64,000 nt of DNA from NCBI GenBank assembly GCA_032717465.1, contig CM064697.1, forward strand, positions 3,463,501 through 3,527,500. Reading direction: 5' to 3'. Both the position numbers and the translations under genes were made by a program. This stretch comes from Coenobita brevimanus. Its lineage: Eukaryota; Arthropoda; Malacostraca; Decapoda; Coenobitidae. The first letter of the stretch is position 1; each line of letters opens with the position of its first letter. Positions 1-12,499 of the stretch are shown piece after piece. The notes under the pieces were generated by a model. It was not told where the DNA came from, ran no database searches, and saw only the letters and a program-made list of their open reading frames with translations.

Positions 1-35
1 CTTGTGTTTATGAAGGTGGTGGTTTTAAAAGCTGT

Positions 36-202
<167 letters not shown>

Positions 203-265
203 TTTATATATAGACAGATAAATAGATAAATATAGGTATAAATATATAGATATATATAGATATCC

Positions 266-816
266 TTTCTCCACATTGTGAAGTTTGCAGTACAAGTTCT
301 TCCAGGTCTTTCAGGCATCTTGTCAGAAACCTCTCCTACCGTCATATTTTCTTCCTCGCTTCCACTCAGATGGCTGTGCTGTGTCTTCCTCTGATGAAGC
401 TGAACTTTCTGCAGATTTTTCCCTCCAGCTGAAGTTTGTGCCATTCCAGTGCTGTTCCAACTCCTGCTGTTCCATCTCCCCCTCGCCTACCTTTGCCGTC
501 CCAGTTAGGAATTTTTTAAACCATACTTTCTGCTGTCTCGTGGCGCTGTATTAGTAAGGAATATGGTTCTGATGCTGTCTAGGGTATTGTACTGTAATCA
601 AGAATTGCATCAGTCCTGAAACCCTACTTAGTTAACTTATTCAGCTCGTCTGTCAACTCGCACCGTTCCATCTTGCTGGGAATTAATTGCTGTCACTCAG
701 TCACTCCCAAAGAAGGGAACATTTTCGCAACCCTCTGGCTTTCCTTTATTGCCTTATGAGTTGATCCTCAGCCGGAAGGTATTGAAGTCTTTTCCTTCCC
801 ATAACATGCCCTCAGG
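266..816. other. Low-repeat spacer, no gene seen
   Basis: Mixed-composition DNA with short chance open frames only. I see no coding signature, RNA gene or repeat that I can match elsewhere in the window. Confidence 0.5.
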
Positions 817-1005
817 CTGTCTGTCTGTCTATCTCGCTATCTTTCTACCAGTCTATCTGTCTATCTATATCTGTCAATCTGTTTATCTGTGTATCGATCA
901 ATCTGTCTATCTATATATGTACCATCTATCTGTGTCTGTCTATTTATCTGTCAGTCTATCTGTCTATATCTGTCTATATCTATCTATCAATCTATCTATC
1001 TATCT
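817..1005. repeat. Imperfect (TCTG/TCTA)n microsatellite
   Basis: Interrupted tetranucleotide array mixing CTGT and CTAT steps over about 190 bases. The same tetranucleotide class recurs near 13.76, 15.56, 19.85, 20.2 and 27.15 kb. Confidence 0.9.
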
Positions 1006-1120
1006 GCAAAATAACCACAGGAGAAATGAAAGGAGAGACAGTGAGTACTTTCGTATATTACATCTTCAGACAGAGTGAGACAGAAACGTAAAGGGTAGAG
1101 GTCTTTTATTATATATATAT

Positions 1121-1122
<2 letters not shown>

Positions 1123-1184
<62 letters not shown>

Positions 1185-1262
1185 CTTTTTAAAGCTCCAG
1201 CCGGGAATCGAACACGGGATTCCAAGATGGGAGCCAGACACCGGATGTCTAACGTAGTGTGT
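1123..1262 (-). mobile_element. tRNA-derived SINE with (CA)n tail, copy 1
   Basis: Read on the minus strand, a tRNA-like head carries a degenerate A-box region (GTTAGACATCCGG) followed by a near-canonical pol III B box, GTTCGATTCCC. A short linker ends in a (CA)n array, seen as (TG)n at 1123-1181 on the plus strand. Head plus B box plus simple-repeat tail is the layout of tRNA-derived SINEs. It is too degraded at the acceptor and anticodon arms to be a tRNA gene. The copy at 4075-4195 has the same layout. Confidence 0.65.
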
Positions 1263-1369
1263 CTAAATATCTGAAAGATGTGGATCATATTAATGGCATT
1301 CGCTTGTTCAGCTTCCATTTCAAAGGCCTTTGGCATTTTGTCCTGTCTTCTTTTCCACAAAAATAGATT

Positions 1370-1709
1370 AAGGAGAGAAGTAGACAAAAGGAAAAAACAA
1401 GATGGAGGAGGAAGGGAAGGAGGAAGTATGAGTGGGAGAGAGACAAAAAGGGGAGAGGTAAGCATGAGACAGAAATGAGAGAGACAAGACGAGACCTAGA
1501 CACACGAAGGAAAGAAAGAGAGAGAAACAAGGACGATGTAGGACGGAGAAGGGGAAATGACTGATAATAGAGGGGAGAGAGACAGAGGAAAAGGAGCTAT
1601 GAAAGAGGAAGAGACATGCGGAAGAATGATGTAAAGGGAGAGGCAGTGAAAGGAAGTGAGAAAAATATATGAAGGCAGGGCAGAGAAATGGATAAAAGGA
1701 GGGACAAGG

Positions 1710-1807
<98 letters not shown>

Positions 1808-2425
1808 GGACAGGCAGACAGACTGAAGTTTAGGGATACGGGAGGGAGAATGGGAGGAAGAGGAGTGAAATAAGGGAAGGGAGAAGAGAAGGGAGTGAGG
1901 AAAAGGAAGAACTGGAGGGAGAGAAGAGAAGGATTACAGGGAGAGAAGGGAGCGAGATTAGGGAGAGAGAACCGGGAAGGATGAGAGGTAAAGACGAAGT
2001 ATAATAGAGAGAGAGAGAGAGAATGAGGGAAGGAGTGAGAAAGGGAGAGATGAAGAAAGAAAGAGGAGAAGGGATAAGGGAGGAAGAGAAGGGATGGGTT
2101 ACGAAAAAGGAGAGAAGTCATCAAAGGGAATAAAAGGGAGAGATAATGAAGGAGAGAATTAGAGAAAGGGAAGAATATTAAAGGGAGAGAATATGAGGGA
2201 TAGGGAAGGGAGAGTAACAATGGTAAGGGGTAAGGAAGGGAGAGAAGGGAAGGAGTAAGGAAGGGAGGAGACGGTAAGGGAGGGAGAGAAGCGGAGGGAT
2301 GCGGGAGGGAGAGAAGAGAAAAGGGGAGGATAAGAAAGGGGAGAAGGGAAGGGATAAGGGAGGGATGAAGAAGGGAGAGAAGCGATGAGGAAGGGAGAGA
2401 AGGGAGATGGTGAGGGAGCTCTGGT
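1370..2425. repeat. Purine-rich block (GA/GGA) with (GA)n(CA)n array
   Basis: About 1 kb that is nearly all A and G on the plus strand, built from GGGAGAGAAGG-like steps. It contains a GA array (about 1714-1760) abutting a CA array (1764-1804). The minus-strand open frame of about 300 residues here is a low-complexity LSP/SLS artefact. Confidence 0.9.
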
Positions 2426-2449
2426 ATGATCGTTATGCCGCTTGAGTAT

Positions 2450-2957
2450 TGACAGTCTCCCTGACCCTCCCTCCCTTCATTCCTCACTCCCTCCCTCCCA
2501 CATTTCATTCCTCTCTCCTTCCCTCCTTCACTTCCTTCATTCCTTCCTCCTTCACTCTCCCCTTCCCTTCCTTCACTCTTTCACTCACCCATCCTTCACT
2601 CATTCACTCGCCCATCCTTCACTCATCCACTCACCCTTCCTTCACTCATTCACTAACCCTTCCTTCACTCGCCTTTCCTTCACTCCCTCACTCACTCTTC
2701 TTTCACTCACCCCTCCTTCACATCCTTCACTCATTCACTCACACTCCTGTCTCTCACTGTCCATCCCTATTTTACCTCCTCATTCATTTCTCTCGTCCTC
2801 GTCATTCTTTCTTTTCCTTCCTCCATTCATTCCTTCATTTCTTTCTTCCTGCCTTTATTCTTCATTTCCTTCATGTCCTCATTCATTTCTGTCTCTCCTT
2901 CCAGTCTCCTTTTTCATATTTTTTAAGGCTTCATTTGTTTCCCTAGACGTCTTCCTT

Positions 2958-2995
<38 letters not shown>

Positions 2996-3130
2996 AGTAA
3001 TCCCTCTTTCCTCCCATTCTTCTCTCCCCTCCCCCTCCCAAATCCTCCCTTTTCCCTCCTTTCATCCCTCCCTTAATCCGCCACTTGTTACCACTTCCTC
3101 CTCCTCCTCCACCTCCTCCTCCTCCTCACA
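2450..3130. repeat. Pyrimidine-rich block (CCTT/CACTC)
   Basis: The strand asymmetry flips at about 2430 and the plus strand becomes nearly all C and T. Degenerate CCTTCACTCATTCACTC repeats run from about 2560 to 2750, with a CT array near 2961-2993 and (CTC)n near 3096-3127. Plus-strand frames rich in S, P, F and H are composition artefacts. Confidence 0.9.
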
Positions 3131-3163
3131 AGTAATCTAGCAGAACTCTTTGGTTCTTAATGT

Positions 3164-3190
3164 TCTCTCTCTCTCTCTCTCTCTCTCTCT
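3164..3190. repeat. (CT)n microsatellite
   Basis: Short perfect CT array upstream of the inverted-repeat element at 3301. Confidence 0.9.
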
Positions 3191-3300
3191 GGGATATAAA
3201 TAGTGAAAAATGCAACAGTCAGACCCGCATTCTATTCGGTTGTGAAAGCTCCGTAACACCTTTTCCTGAGCGATTTGTTTTGCTTATAGCCTGTTTGATT

Positions 3301-3757
3301 GACCTGTGCAGCTGAGATGTATGGGGCAAGTAGGGTGTGTTTGTTTCGCGGCTGCCGGTTGGCCGCCGATGACGTAAATCTACATCCCTTCTTATTTTAG
3401 CACGTATATTTATATTTATAATTTGCTTGCAATATAAGCAGCCAGTTTAAATATGGAATGATTTCCGAAGCTAAAGAGGTCAAAATTAGCTTTAAAAGTT
3501 TACCGTTAACAAAGAAAATTAAAGTTGATTATAAAGTTTCATAAAATGACAAGTGACGTATGAAGTAAATTATCCAGCCACGGGTTACACCCACGTCCGC
3601 ATGTTGCACTATAATATCCACCCACGGTGTACACCTACGTCCTCATGTTGCACTACAATAAATGCCTCCATTAATTACAACGACATCATCGGCGGCCAAT
3701 CAGCAGCCGCGTATCAAACACACCCTACTTGCCCCATAAATCTCAGCTGCACAGGTC
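3301..3757. mobile_element. MITE-like element with about 75-bp terminal inverted repeats
   Basis: The left arm (3301-3375) and the reverse complement of the right arm (3683-3757) both begin GACCTGTGCAGCTGAGAT and stay alignable for about 75 bases with roughly six mismatches. Both arms contain TTGGCCGCCGATGA. ATT lies directly outside each arm (3298-3300 and 3758-3760), a possible 3-bp target-site duplication. The interior is about 300 bases and AT-rich, and holds a tandem pair of about 42-bp units (near 3577-3618 and 3619-3660) sharing CATGTTGCACTA. There is no transposase frame. Non-autonomous DNA transposon is the best reading; the superfamily is unknown. Confidence 0.75.
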
Positions 3758-3934
3758 ATTCAGATAGTCTATTGTACAATTTACTGTCCTCGTCTCTGTT
3801 ATATGAGTCCTAACATCGCCTTACTCTGCATAAATCCCGTATAAAAAGATATTAACCAGTCATATCCAACAACAAATCGCTAAGGAGGAGGTGCTAGGGA
3901 GCCTTCATACCCTACGAGAATACGGTCGGTGCCT

Positions 3935-4026
3935 ATTAACCCTTTGACTGAGAACACGTATCGCACACATTAGTCTTGCCATCTCCCAAACGATTGTATT
4001 CATGTTAGGGGAGACTTTACTAACTA
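3935..4026 (+). repeat. Degenerate copy of the CCAGACGATTTTATTCA palindromic family
   Basis: It begins AACCCTTTGACTGAGAACACG and continues through TCTTGCCATCTCCCAAACG and TTGTATTCATGTTAGG, the same order as the better copy at 12336-12490. The right half is not recognisable. Weak copy. Confidence 0.4.
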
Positions 4027-4072
4027 AAGGTGATAGATGTAGACTTTATTTATCTATTTATACATGGTCGCG

Positions 4073-4074
<2 letters not shown>

Positions 4075-4121
<47 letters not shown>

Positions 4122-4195
4122 ATCGAACCATTCAGCCATAGCACGTCCGTCTCCAATCGACTCCTCTGCCGCTAGACCACCAGGCGTCTCGATAT
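4075..4195 (-). mobile_element. tRNA-derived SINE with (CA)n tail, copy 2
   Basis: On the minus strand it reads GCCTGGTGGTCTAGCGGC, a good pol III A box (TGGTCTAGCGG). About 45 bases later comes GGTTCGATCCC, a canonical B box, followed immediately by a CA array (plus-strand TG at 4075-4119). Box order and spacing fit a tRNA-derived head. With no sequence beyond the microsatellite tail, a SINE is more likely than a tRNA gene. Confidence 0.75.
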
Positions 4196-4276
4196 ATTGA
4201 CTGTTTCTCTGCCCTGCCTTCCCTGCATTGCATACTTCCTGCCTTTGTTCGCTGCTTTCCCTAGGCTCGTTCTTTC

Positions 4277-4326
<50 letters not shown>
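4277..4326. repeat. (CT)n microsatellite
   Basis: CT array of about 50 bases with one CTAT interruption. Confidence 0.95.
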
Positions 4327-4327
<1 letters not shown>

Positions 4328-4651
4328 AGCTGACATAGTACCCTTTTTTCTCCCTCTTTTCATAACGCATCTTGTAATTTATGGGGAAGGGAAGAAGCAG
4401 CTCTCATGTGGGATGCTACGTTTATTTTTCCTTAGTGTTATGCAAATGAGGAGCGTCATATATAAGCTGGAGATATGCAGATGAGAAGAATAATAAAAAA
4501 TAAATGTTAGGTAAGCGAAGACACTATTAAATTTTAAGCAGTGAAAACAGTGATAAATATATATGTACCTATACACATACAGGTAGATATACATGTAGGC
4601 TATACACATAATTATATATACACTACACACATATGTCTGTATACGAATATA

Positions 4652-4668
4652 TGTGTGTGTGTGTGTGT

Positions 4669-4712
<44 letters not shown>

Positions 4713-4714
4713 CT

Positions 4715-4787
<73 letters not shown>
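4652..4787. repeat. (TG)n-(CA)n inverted microsatellite hairpin
   Basis: A TG array (4652-4710) is separated by about seven bases (TTCTCCC) from a CA array (4718-4787). The two arms are complementary, so the locus can fold into a stem of roughly 58 bp with a very small loop. A single TA step interrupts the TG arm near 4672. Confidence 0.95.
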
Positions 4788-4789
<2 letters not shown>

Positions 4790-5058
4790 CCTTTTTCTTT
4801 CCCTTTACCTTCCTGCTCTCCTTTCCTTGTATTTGACAGGTAGAATAGCTACGTTAGATGGCTATTACCTGTCCTGTAACAACCAGTAGGCCTTTTGCTG
4901 TTTGCTTTCCTTTGTCCAGCAACCCATTGTATTTCTTTGCATCCTTCGTGTCTTTGCCCTCCCGCTCCCCCTTCCCCTCCCCCCCCCACACACATCTCCC
5001 GCAACAATAGCCTTCTATAGCCTATCCTTCACTTACACGCAACTCCCCCCCCCTCTCC

Positions 5059-6450
<1,392 letters not shown>

Positions 6451-6539
6451 CCCATCGGCCATCATCGCGCCCCTATTTTCCCGTGTTACTGGGGAGGCGC
6501 CGTGGGAGTTTACCTTTCAGATAAACTCCCATGTTTGTT

Positions 6540-7970
6540 TGCAAGGCGGCCTGAGTGGGAGGATGGGGGGATTGAGGGAATATTGGAATGGAGGAGGGTG
6601 ATTGGGAGTGGGTGCAGCGAAGAGGGGAGGGAAGAGGGAAGTAGTAAGGGGAGAGAGGAAAGGAGGATAAGGGGAAGGGGACAGCGTGGGAAGGATTGAA
6701 AGAATGCTTGAATGGAAGAGGGTGATTGGGAGTGGGTGCAGAGCAGAAAGAAGGGGAAAGGGGTGGCGGAAGAAGAAAAGGCAGAGAGGAAAGGGGAGAG
6801 AGAAAGACTAAAGAGGGAGAAGGGGTTAAGGGGCAACATGGAAGGGACTGCGATAATCGTTGAATGGAGGAGGGTGATTGGGAGCGGGTGAAGGGAAGAG
6901 GGAAGGGTAAAGGGGAGGCTGATGGAGGAAAGAGGAAGAGAATGCGTCAGAGGAGAGAGGAAAGAGATGAGAGATGGAATAAGGGGAGAGAGGAAAGGGA
7001 AGAGTGGAGTAAGAGGAGAGAGACGGAAGAAGAAAGGAGAGAAAGTGGATTAAGAGGAAAGAGAAAGGGAGAAGGAGGGAGAGAAGGGGTGAGGGGACAT
7101 GTAGAGTTGGAGGGATTGAGGGGATAATGGAATGGAGGAGGGTGTTTGAGAGAGGGTGAAGAGGGGAGAGAGGAGAGAGAAGGACGAAAGAGAGTAAAGC
7201 GGAGATGGAAGAAGCAAGGAGGGAAGGGGTAAAAGAGTATGGAAGAAGTTGGGAGGGAGAATTGGGGTAAGGAGAGGAGGGGAAAATAAGGGGAGGGGGA
7301 TTGGAGTAATGGAGAAGAGGAAGTTAAAGGAAGTTGTTTTGTTCGTCAGGGGTGGGAGCATTGGTAGGCTGGGAAGGGACGATAGGATCAGTGATTTGGT
7401 AAAGCAGCAGGAGAAGGATAATGGGGAGGTGGAGGGAAGGGAGTATGGGGGAGAAGAAATGGCATTGGTTATATGTGTGAGAAGGGATGGGAAGAGACGA
7501 AGAATGGGGATAGGTGTGAGAATTGGAGAGAAAGGTAGATGGTGAGGCGAGAGGAAAAAGTTGAGGATGGAAAAGGAGAAGAAAGGGGGAAGAAATGAAT
7601 AAAAGGGTGGAGAGAAGGGATGAAGAGAAGGAGTGGGAGGGGAGAATTTGTGGTGGAGAGGATGACGGGAGAGAGAGCAGAGGTGGACAAGGGTGAGGGA
7701 GGAAAGCAATAAATAGGAAAGGGGGAAGTGGGGGGCTGAGGAAGGGTGAGGGAGAGGGAGGAATAAATAGGTAAGGGTGAGGGTGAGTGGGAGAGGGAAG
7801 GGAGGAATAAATAGGAAAGGGTGAGGGTGCGAGAGTGAGGGGAGGGAGGAATAAATAGGAAAGAGAGAGGGAGAGGGGAGGGAGGAGAGGACAGATTGAG
7901 GATGGATTTTTGCTGATGGGATCGAGATATGGAATTTCTGAGTGCGTGTGTGTGTGTGTGTGTTTGTGTG

Positions 7971-8035
<65 letters not shown>

Positions 8036-8480
8036 AGAATATAACAGAAGTGGGAAGGAGTGAACAGTGGGAATAAAAAGTAAGGATGGATAATAATTAA
8101 TTTAGGACAAGATGAAAACAGGAATAGAAACCAGTAAGACGAAAAGGCTAGGAGAAGGACATACATAGACAAGTAAGATATTAAGAAAGATGAGAATGAA
8201 AAAAATATATATATTAGACGAAGGAGAAAAGTGAAACTGCGGAAGAAGATAAAGAACAGACTAAAAACACCCGATGAAAAGCATAGGAAAAATGAGGATG
8301 AAAACAGTACAAGAAAATGATTGGAAAAGATAAGAATAAACAGAGTAGAAGACAAGAATAAGCAGAGGAAAGGAAAGTGATAGGGAAGATGAGAATGGAA
8401 ACAGTGGGATGAGGGGAGGATTAGGTAATGGGGAGGGAGGTATAGAAGATGTTAGTGAGGGGGAAGGAAGCTGTGAGAGG
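6540..8480. repeat. Purine-rich block with embedded minisatellites
   Basis: About 1.9 kb of A/G-dominated sequence. A recognisable motif, GGAGGAGGGTGATTGGGAG, recurs near 6590, 6710, 6865 and 7130, so the block contains imperfect repeats of roughly 120 to 270 bases. A second motif, GGAGGAATAAATAGG, recurs at about 45-55 base spacing between 7700 and 7865. A TG array and then an AG array lie at 7943-8032. The long minus-strand frames are low complexity. Confidence 0.85.
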
Positions 8481-8539
8481 GAAGTTAGGGGGAAGGGGTA
8501 GTGTTAGGTGGAGTGGAAAAGAAATTAATTAGTTTCCCA

Positions 8540-10250
8540 TCCTATCTTCACCACCACATGTTCCACCTACCCCTCCATCCCCACGCCTCCACCTTCCTCT
8601 GTTTTAGATCCCCCTCCACCTCTAATTCTTCCCACTTCCTCCACCTCTTATTCCGCCCTCTTCATCCACTTCTTATTCCTTCCTCTTCCTATTCTCACCT
8701 CATCTTCCATCTTTTCTTCCCCTTCCTGTGCCCTCGTATCTTTCCACCTCTTATTCCATTTCTTATTCCACATCACCTTTTGTACCTTCCTCTTCATCCA
8801 CTTCCTCTTCCAGCTCATCCTTCACCTCTTCCGCAACTCCTTCCATTCCTTCCTCCACCTCTTCAATAACTCTTCTTCCATTCCTTCCTCCACCTCTTCT
8901 TCCACTTGCTATACCTCACGCCCCTTTTCCACCTAATCGTCCACTACTTCCTTCACGTCCTCTTCCACCTCTGCTATTTCCTTCATCTGCCATTCTCGCT
9001 TCTCTTCGTTACTCTTCCTTCATTGTCATCTTTCACACTCATTTAATCTCCTATATTTACTCTTATTTTCCTTCTTTCTCAAGTTCCTGTTTTCCTTCCT
9101 TTTCTAGCACATCCTTATTTTTTGTTCCTGTATTTTCCTTGCTTTCTCGTATATTTCTCTCATTCTGTCCTCTTCTCATTTCTCTTGTTTATGATTTATT
9201 TCTTTTCTCCTGTTACTTTTCTTTCTCTTTATTTCTGCCATTTCTGTCTTTCCTCCTCTGTTCCCCCATTTCTCCTTTTTATTAAGAGGTCTTTTATCTT
9301 TTATTCTCTTTTCCTTTTCTTCCCTCTTTGCCCATTCATTTCTCTTTTCATTTTCTATATTTCAATTCTTTAGCCACCTCCCCCACCCCTTTTTCTATAC
9401 CTCTCTGTTTTCCTTCCTCTTTCCCTCTATTTCTGTGGCTTCCTTCCTGCTCTCCCTCTTCTTCACTCTCCCTTTTTCCCTCCCTTCTCTACCTCATTAT
9501 TTCGCTCCCTCTTTCCTTGCCTTCCTGAGTCTCTGCCTCTTTCTCCATCTCTGATTTTCTTCCCTCATTCCACACCTGTCTGTTTTCCCTCCCTCCCTCC
9601 TCTGTTTTCTCTCTGTCTTTCCCCATTTCTAAGGTACTGTTTTCTCCTCCCTCCTTCCCTTCTTCTGGGTTTCCCTCCCTCCTTCCCTACCTCTTCTGTT
9701 TTCCCTGCCTCCCTTCATCCCTTTCTGTGTACTTCCTTTCTGCAGTGCCTCTCTGTTTTCCTCCCTTTATCCATACCTCAGTCTCCCTCCCTCCTTCCCT
9801 ACGTCTGTGGTTTCGCTGTCTCCTTTCCTCCTCGTCGGTTTTCCCTCCTTCCATTCCAACCTCCTTCTTTCCCTCCCTCCTTCACTCTCTCTCTTCTCTC
9901 TCCTTGCTTACCATTCTGTTTGTCTCCCTCATTCCCTGTCTCTCTGTTTCCCTACCTACGTGTTTCCCTCCCTCTTCCTCTACCTCTGTTTCCCCCTCCC
10001 TCCTTCTCCCCTTTCTGTTTTTCCTCCCTCCTTCCCTCCATCTCTGTTTTCCTTCCCTTCATCCCTCCCCGTTTCTGTTTGTTTCCCTCCTCCCTCCCTC
10101 CATCCATACCTATCCGTTTCCTCCCTCCTTCCATCCTTCTGCCTTAGTCTTTCCTTCACCCTCACCTTCTTCCTTCCCTTCCTTATGTTTTCCTTGCCCT
10201 CATTTACCCCCCAGTCCTTCATCTCAGGCCTTATGTTTTATTTATTTATT
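8540..10250. repeat. Pyrimidine-rich block
   Basis: About 1.7 kb of C/T-dominated DNA following directly after the purine block, with CTTCCACCTCTT-like steps near 8550-8900 and TTCCCTCCCTCC steps near 9570-10200. Open frames of up to 280 residues here are S/P/F/L-rich artefacts ending in the CA array. Confidence 0.9.
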
Positions 10251-10335
10251 TATTTTTTACCAGATTTATAATATTCAAATTCCTATTCCTCTCGTGTTTC
10301 TCTTCTGCACCCCAACCCCTTTTCTTCTTCCGTCC

Positions 10336-10474
<139 letters not shown>

Positions 10475-10614
10475 CATCCTTCATTTCACTTCCTAAATCC
10501 CTTTGTCTCTTGCTACATTCCTTCCTCCTTCCTTCACTTTCCTACTTCTTGCATTATTTTCTTCCCAGCTCATAACAGACACACATCCCTATATCCCATC
10601 TTGCTTCCATTTCA

Positions 10615-10618
<4 letters not shown>

Positions 10619-10658
<40 letters not shown>
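10619..10658. repeat. (CT)n microsatellite
   Basis: Perfect CT array of about 40 bases. An AAC array of about 30 bases follows at 10803-10836. Confidence 0.95.
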
Positions 10659-10661
<3 letters not shown>

Positions 10662-10839
10662 GGTGTCCTTTCCTTATTTTCCCTTTTCCTTCCCTTTCTC
10701 TCTTATCTCAGTTTTTCTTTTTCTTTCTTCCTTCGCGATTTGTAGTGATCAACCTTAAATTTGAGACAAACCTGAATGGAAAGTTTATCCAGAATGATGC
10801 AGACAACAACAACAACAACAACAACAACAGCAACAAGTA

Positions 10840-11240
10840 GAGCGAATTGTTTAGAGTTCAAGGTCTCGCCGATGACTTTTTCTTTCTCGTTTTTCTTTTC
10901 TTTGTATCAGATTTGAGAAGGAAAATTACGTCCAGAGCTCCACAAACAGGAATGTCGAAATTGCAAAAGAGGCGAGTTGTCCTGCCTGCCTGACTGGCCT
11001 CTTAAGCTGCTCCTGATTGGCTGTTGTCCCCAATAAACGTCCGCTGATTCTTACCCCCCCTTCCCCCCACACTCCCTCCCCTACCCCTCCCCCATTCCAC
11101 CCCCACCCACCCTAGCCTCCACCCCTCACCCCCCTCCGGCAGTTTTTGTTAGGTTGCATTGATCAAGCGTATCCCGTACGATGCCTCAGTGTTTTGTCTA
11201 AGCTAATAAACGTTACTTGTAACTTGGTTTTCAGTGTACT
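10840..11240. other. Spacer with a C-rich patch, no gene seen
   Basis: Mixed sequence with a very C-rich stretch at about 11054-11140. No coding, RNA or repeat signature is recognised apart from the start of the long frame discussed in the next entry. Confidence 0.4.
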
Positions 11241-11245
11241 TACTC

Positions 11246-11345
11246 TTGCCCTCATCTTCATCCAGTTATCTAATGCAGGAGTTATCCGGTACTCTCATTC
11301 CCAGAGTATCAGCCCTGGAACTGTCTTCTTCAGTCTGTATTTCAA
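11246..11345 (+). mobile_element. CR1/Jockey-like LINE reverse transcriptase, C-terminal scrap
   Basis: The frame reads [17 protein letters not shown] and then [11 protein letters not shown]. This resembles the C-terminal end of Jockey/CR1-type reverse transcriptases, where a stretch of this kind precedes a tryptophan-asparagine-serine-leucine-proline motif. The DNA CTGGAACTGTCTTC is shared with the better LINE remnant near 43230. No catalytic region is present. The open frame runs on into an AT array and is not a functional gene. Confidence 0.45.
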
Positions 11346-11471
11346 AGACTTGTCTCGTAAACTTAGTTTGTCTATCCATTTCGAAATTAAGAAATCTGGG
11401 CTTACTGTCGGCTCTCTTTCGTTTATTTTTCTTTGGAAAGGACAGCTTTTTGCAAGCATCAAGACTTTAGG

Positions 11472-11602
<131 letters not shown>

Positions 11603-11624
11603 TACAAGGTCGACCTAAACTAAT

Positions 11625-11850
11625 AACCGTATGATAACATGCAACATGACTGGAGGAGGACGCCTTCATGTGGTGGTATTAATATAACTGGACAACTCCT
11701 CTGCCTGGTTGTGCAAGCGTCTCTCAACCCGCTACTTTTCCCCCGAAAGATGGTTGTTGGATTCCATGGTGAAGGTAACCTCAGCCTGCAGTCCATCGAG
11801 TTCACGTTTCATAGGAGCCTGGGGTTACAGCTGCTACTGCTACCTACTTA
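11625..11850 (+). mobile_element. Short interspersed family B, copy 1
   Basis: The landmarks in order are CGCCTTCATGTGGTGG, a stretch with CTCTCAACCCGCTAC, then CCGAAAGATG, then GAGTTCACGTTTCATAGGAG and CCTGGGGTTAC. The same landmarks recur in order at 29365-29640 and 36815-37010, where the 3' end passes into CAA repeats. No protein or tRNA promoter is evident. It is probably a SINE or a LINE 3' end. Confidence 0.6.
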
Positions 11851-12197
11851 CTCGTATACTTGCCTTCAAAAACTCTCCTGGTAACCTATGACAGTATTGC
11901 TCTCTACACTGCCTTTGCTAATTTGTTACTGCTCCCTTGTCTTATATACCGTCTAATCTAATTTAATCAAATCAAATCCAATCTAATCTGAAATATTTGG
12001 TATGATCATCCTGCCAAAACTGTCTATTCCAATCTAAGCCACCAAAAGCTGCCAGGATCAGGATTGGCACGCTTACGGCCAGCTCTCTCTCGTAACCCCG
12101 ATTCTCATTTGTAGGAAGAACAAGAATGACAAGCTTCTCTACTCTCCTGTCTTTGTTTATCCCCCAGCAAAAAAAAAGGAAAAAAATAATTTTCCTG

Positions 12198-12231
<34 letters not shown>
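12198..12231. repeat. (TG)n microsatellite
   Basis: TG array of about 34 bases between an A-rich stretch and family D copy 1. Confidence 0.95.
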
Positions 12232-12233
<2 letters not shown>

Positions 12234-12312
12234 CAGAACAGGAAACACGGAAGATTCTACTCTTGTTGTCTTTCCTGCAAAAAGGAATGATGGTCACGAC
12301 AAGGGGTTTGTT
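12232..12312 (+). repeat. Short interspersed family D, copy 1
   Basis: Reads GACAGAACAGGAAACACGG, then TTTCCTGCAAAAAGGAATG, then a stretch ending ACGACAAGG. Closely related segments lie at 51225-51330 and 51360-51470. Confidence 0.55.
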
Positions 12313-12334
12313 TTAATATCTCAGTGTAGAACTA

Positions 12335-12490
12335 TTTAACCCCTTGAAAACGATGGCGTTTTATTGTTAATATTCTTGCTGATGCCAGACGATTTTATTC
12401 ACCTTATGAGAGATTATTTTGTAGTGAAGGCGTTAATGGAGGCTGTATCTCAAGGTGAATAAAATCGAATGAAAATGGCAAGAAAAAAAT
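12335..12490 (+). repeat. Palindromic family (CCAGACGATTTTATTCA), copy
   Basis: Starts AACCCCTTGAAAACGATGG, then CTTGCTGATGCCAGACG followed by ATTTTATTCACCTTATGAG. After about 60 bases the inverse half appears as CAAGGTGAATAAAATCG. The inner halves are inverted complements (GATTTTATTCACCTT against AAGGTGAATAAAATC), making a foldback unit of about 100 bases. One of about nine copies in the window. Confidence 0.7.
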
Positions 12491-12499
12491 GTAAACAGG

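Noticed and set aside
1182..1262. Functional tRNA gene
   Set aside because: The B box is good but acceptor and anticodon stems do not form and a CA array follows directly. Called a SINE instead, as at 4120-4195 and 26285-26400.
1597..2508. 303-residue minus-strand frame
   Set aside because: Composed of S, L, P and F from a purine-only plus strand, and stops are avoided by composition. The same reasoning removes the 339-, 343-, 317-, 297-, 291- and 288-residue frames in other purine or pyrimidine blocks.
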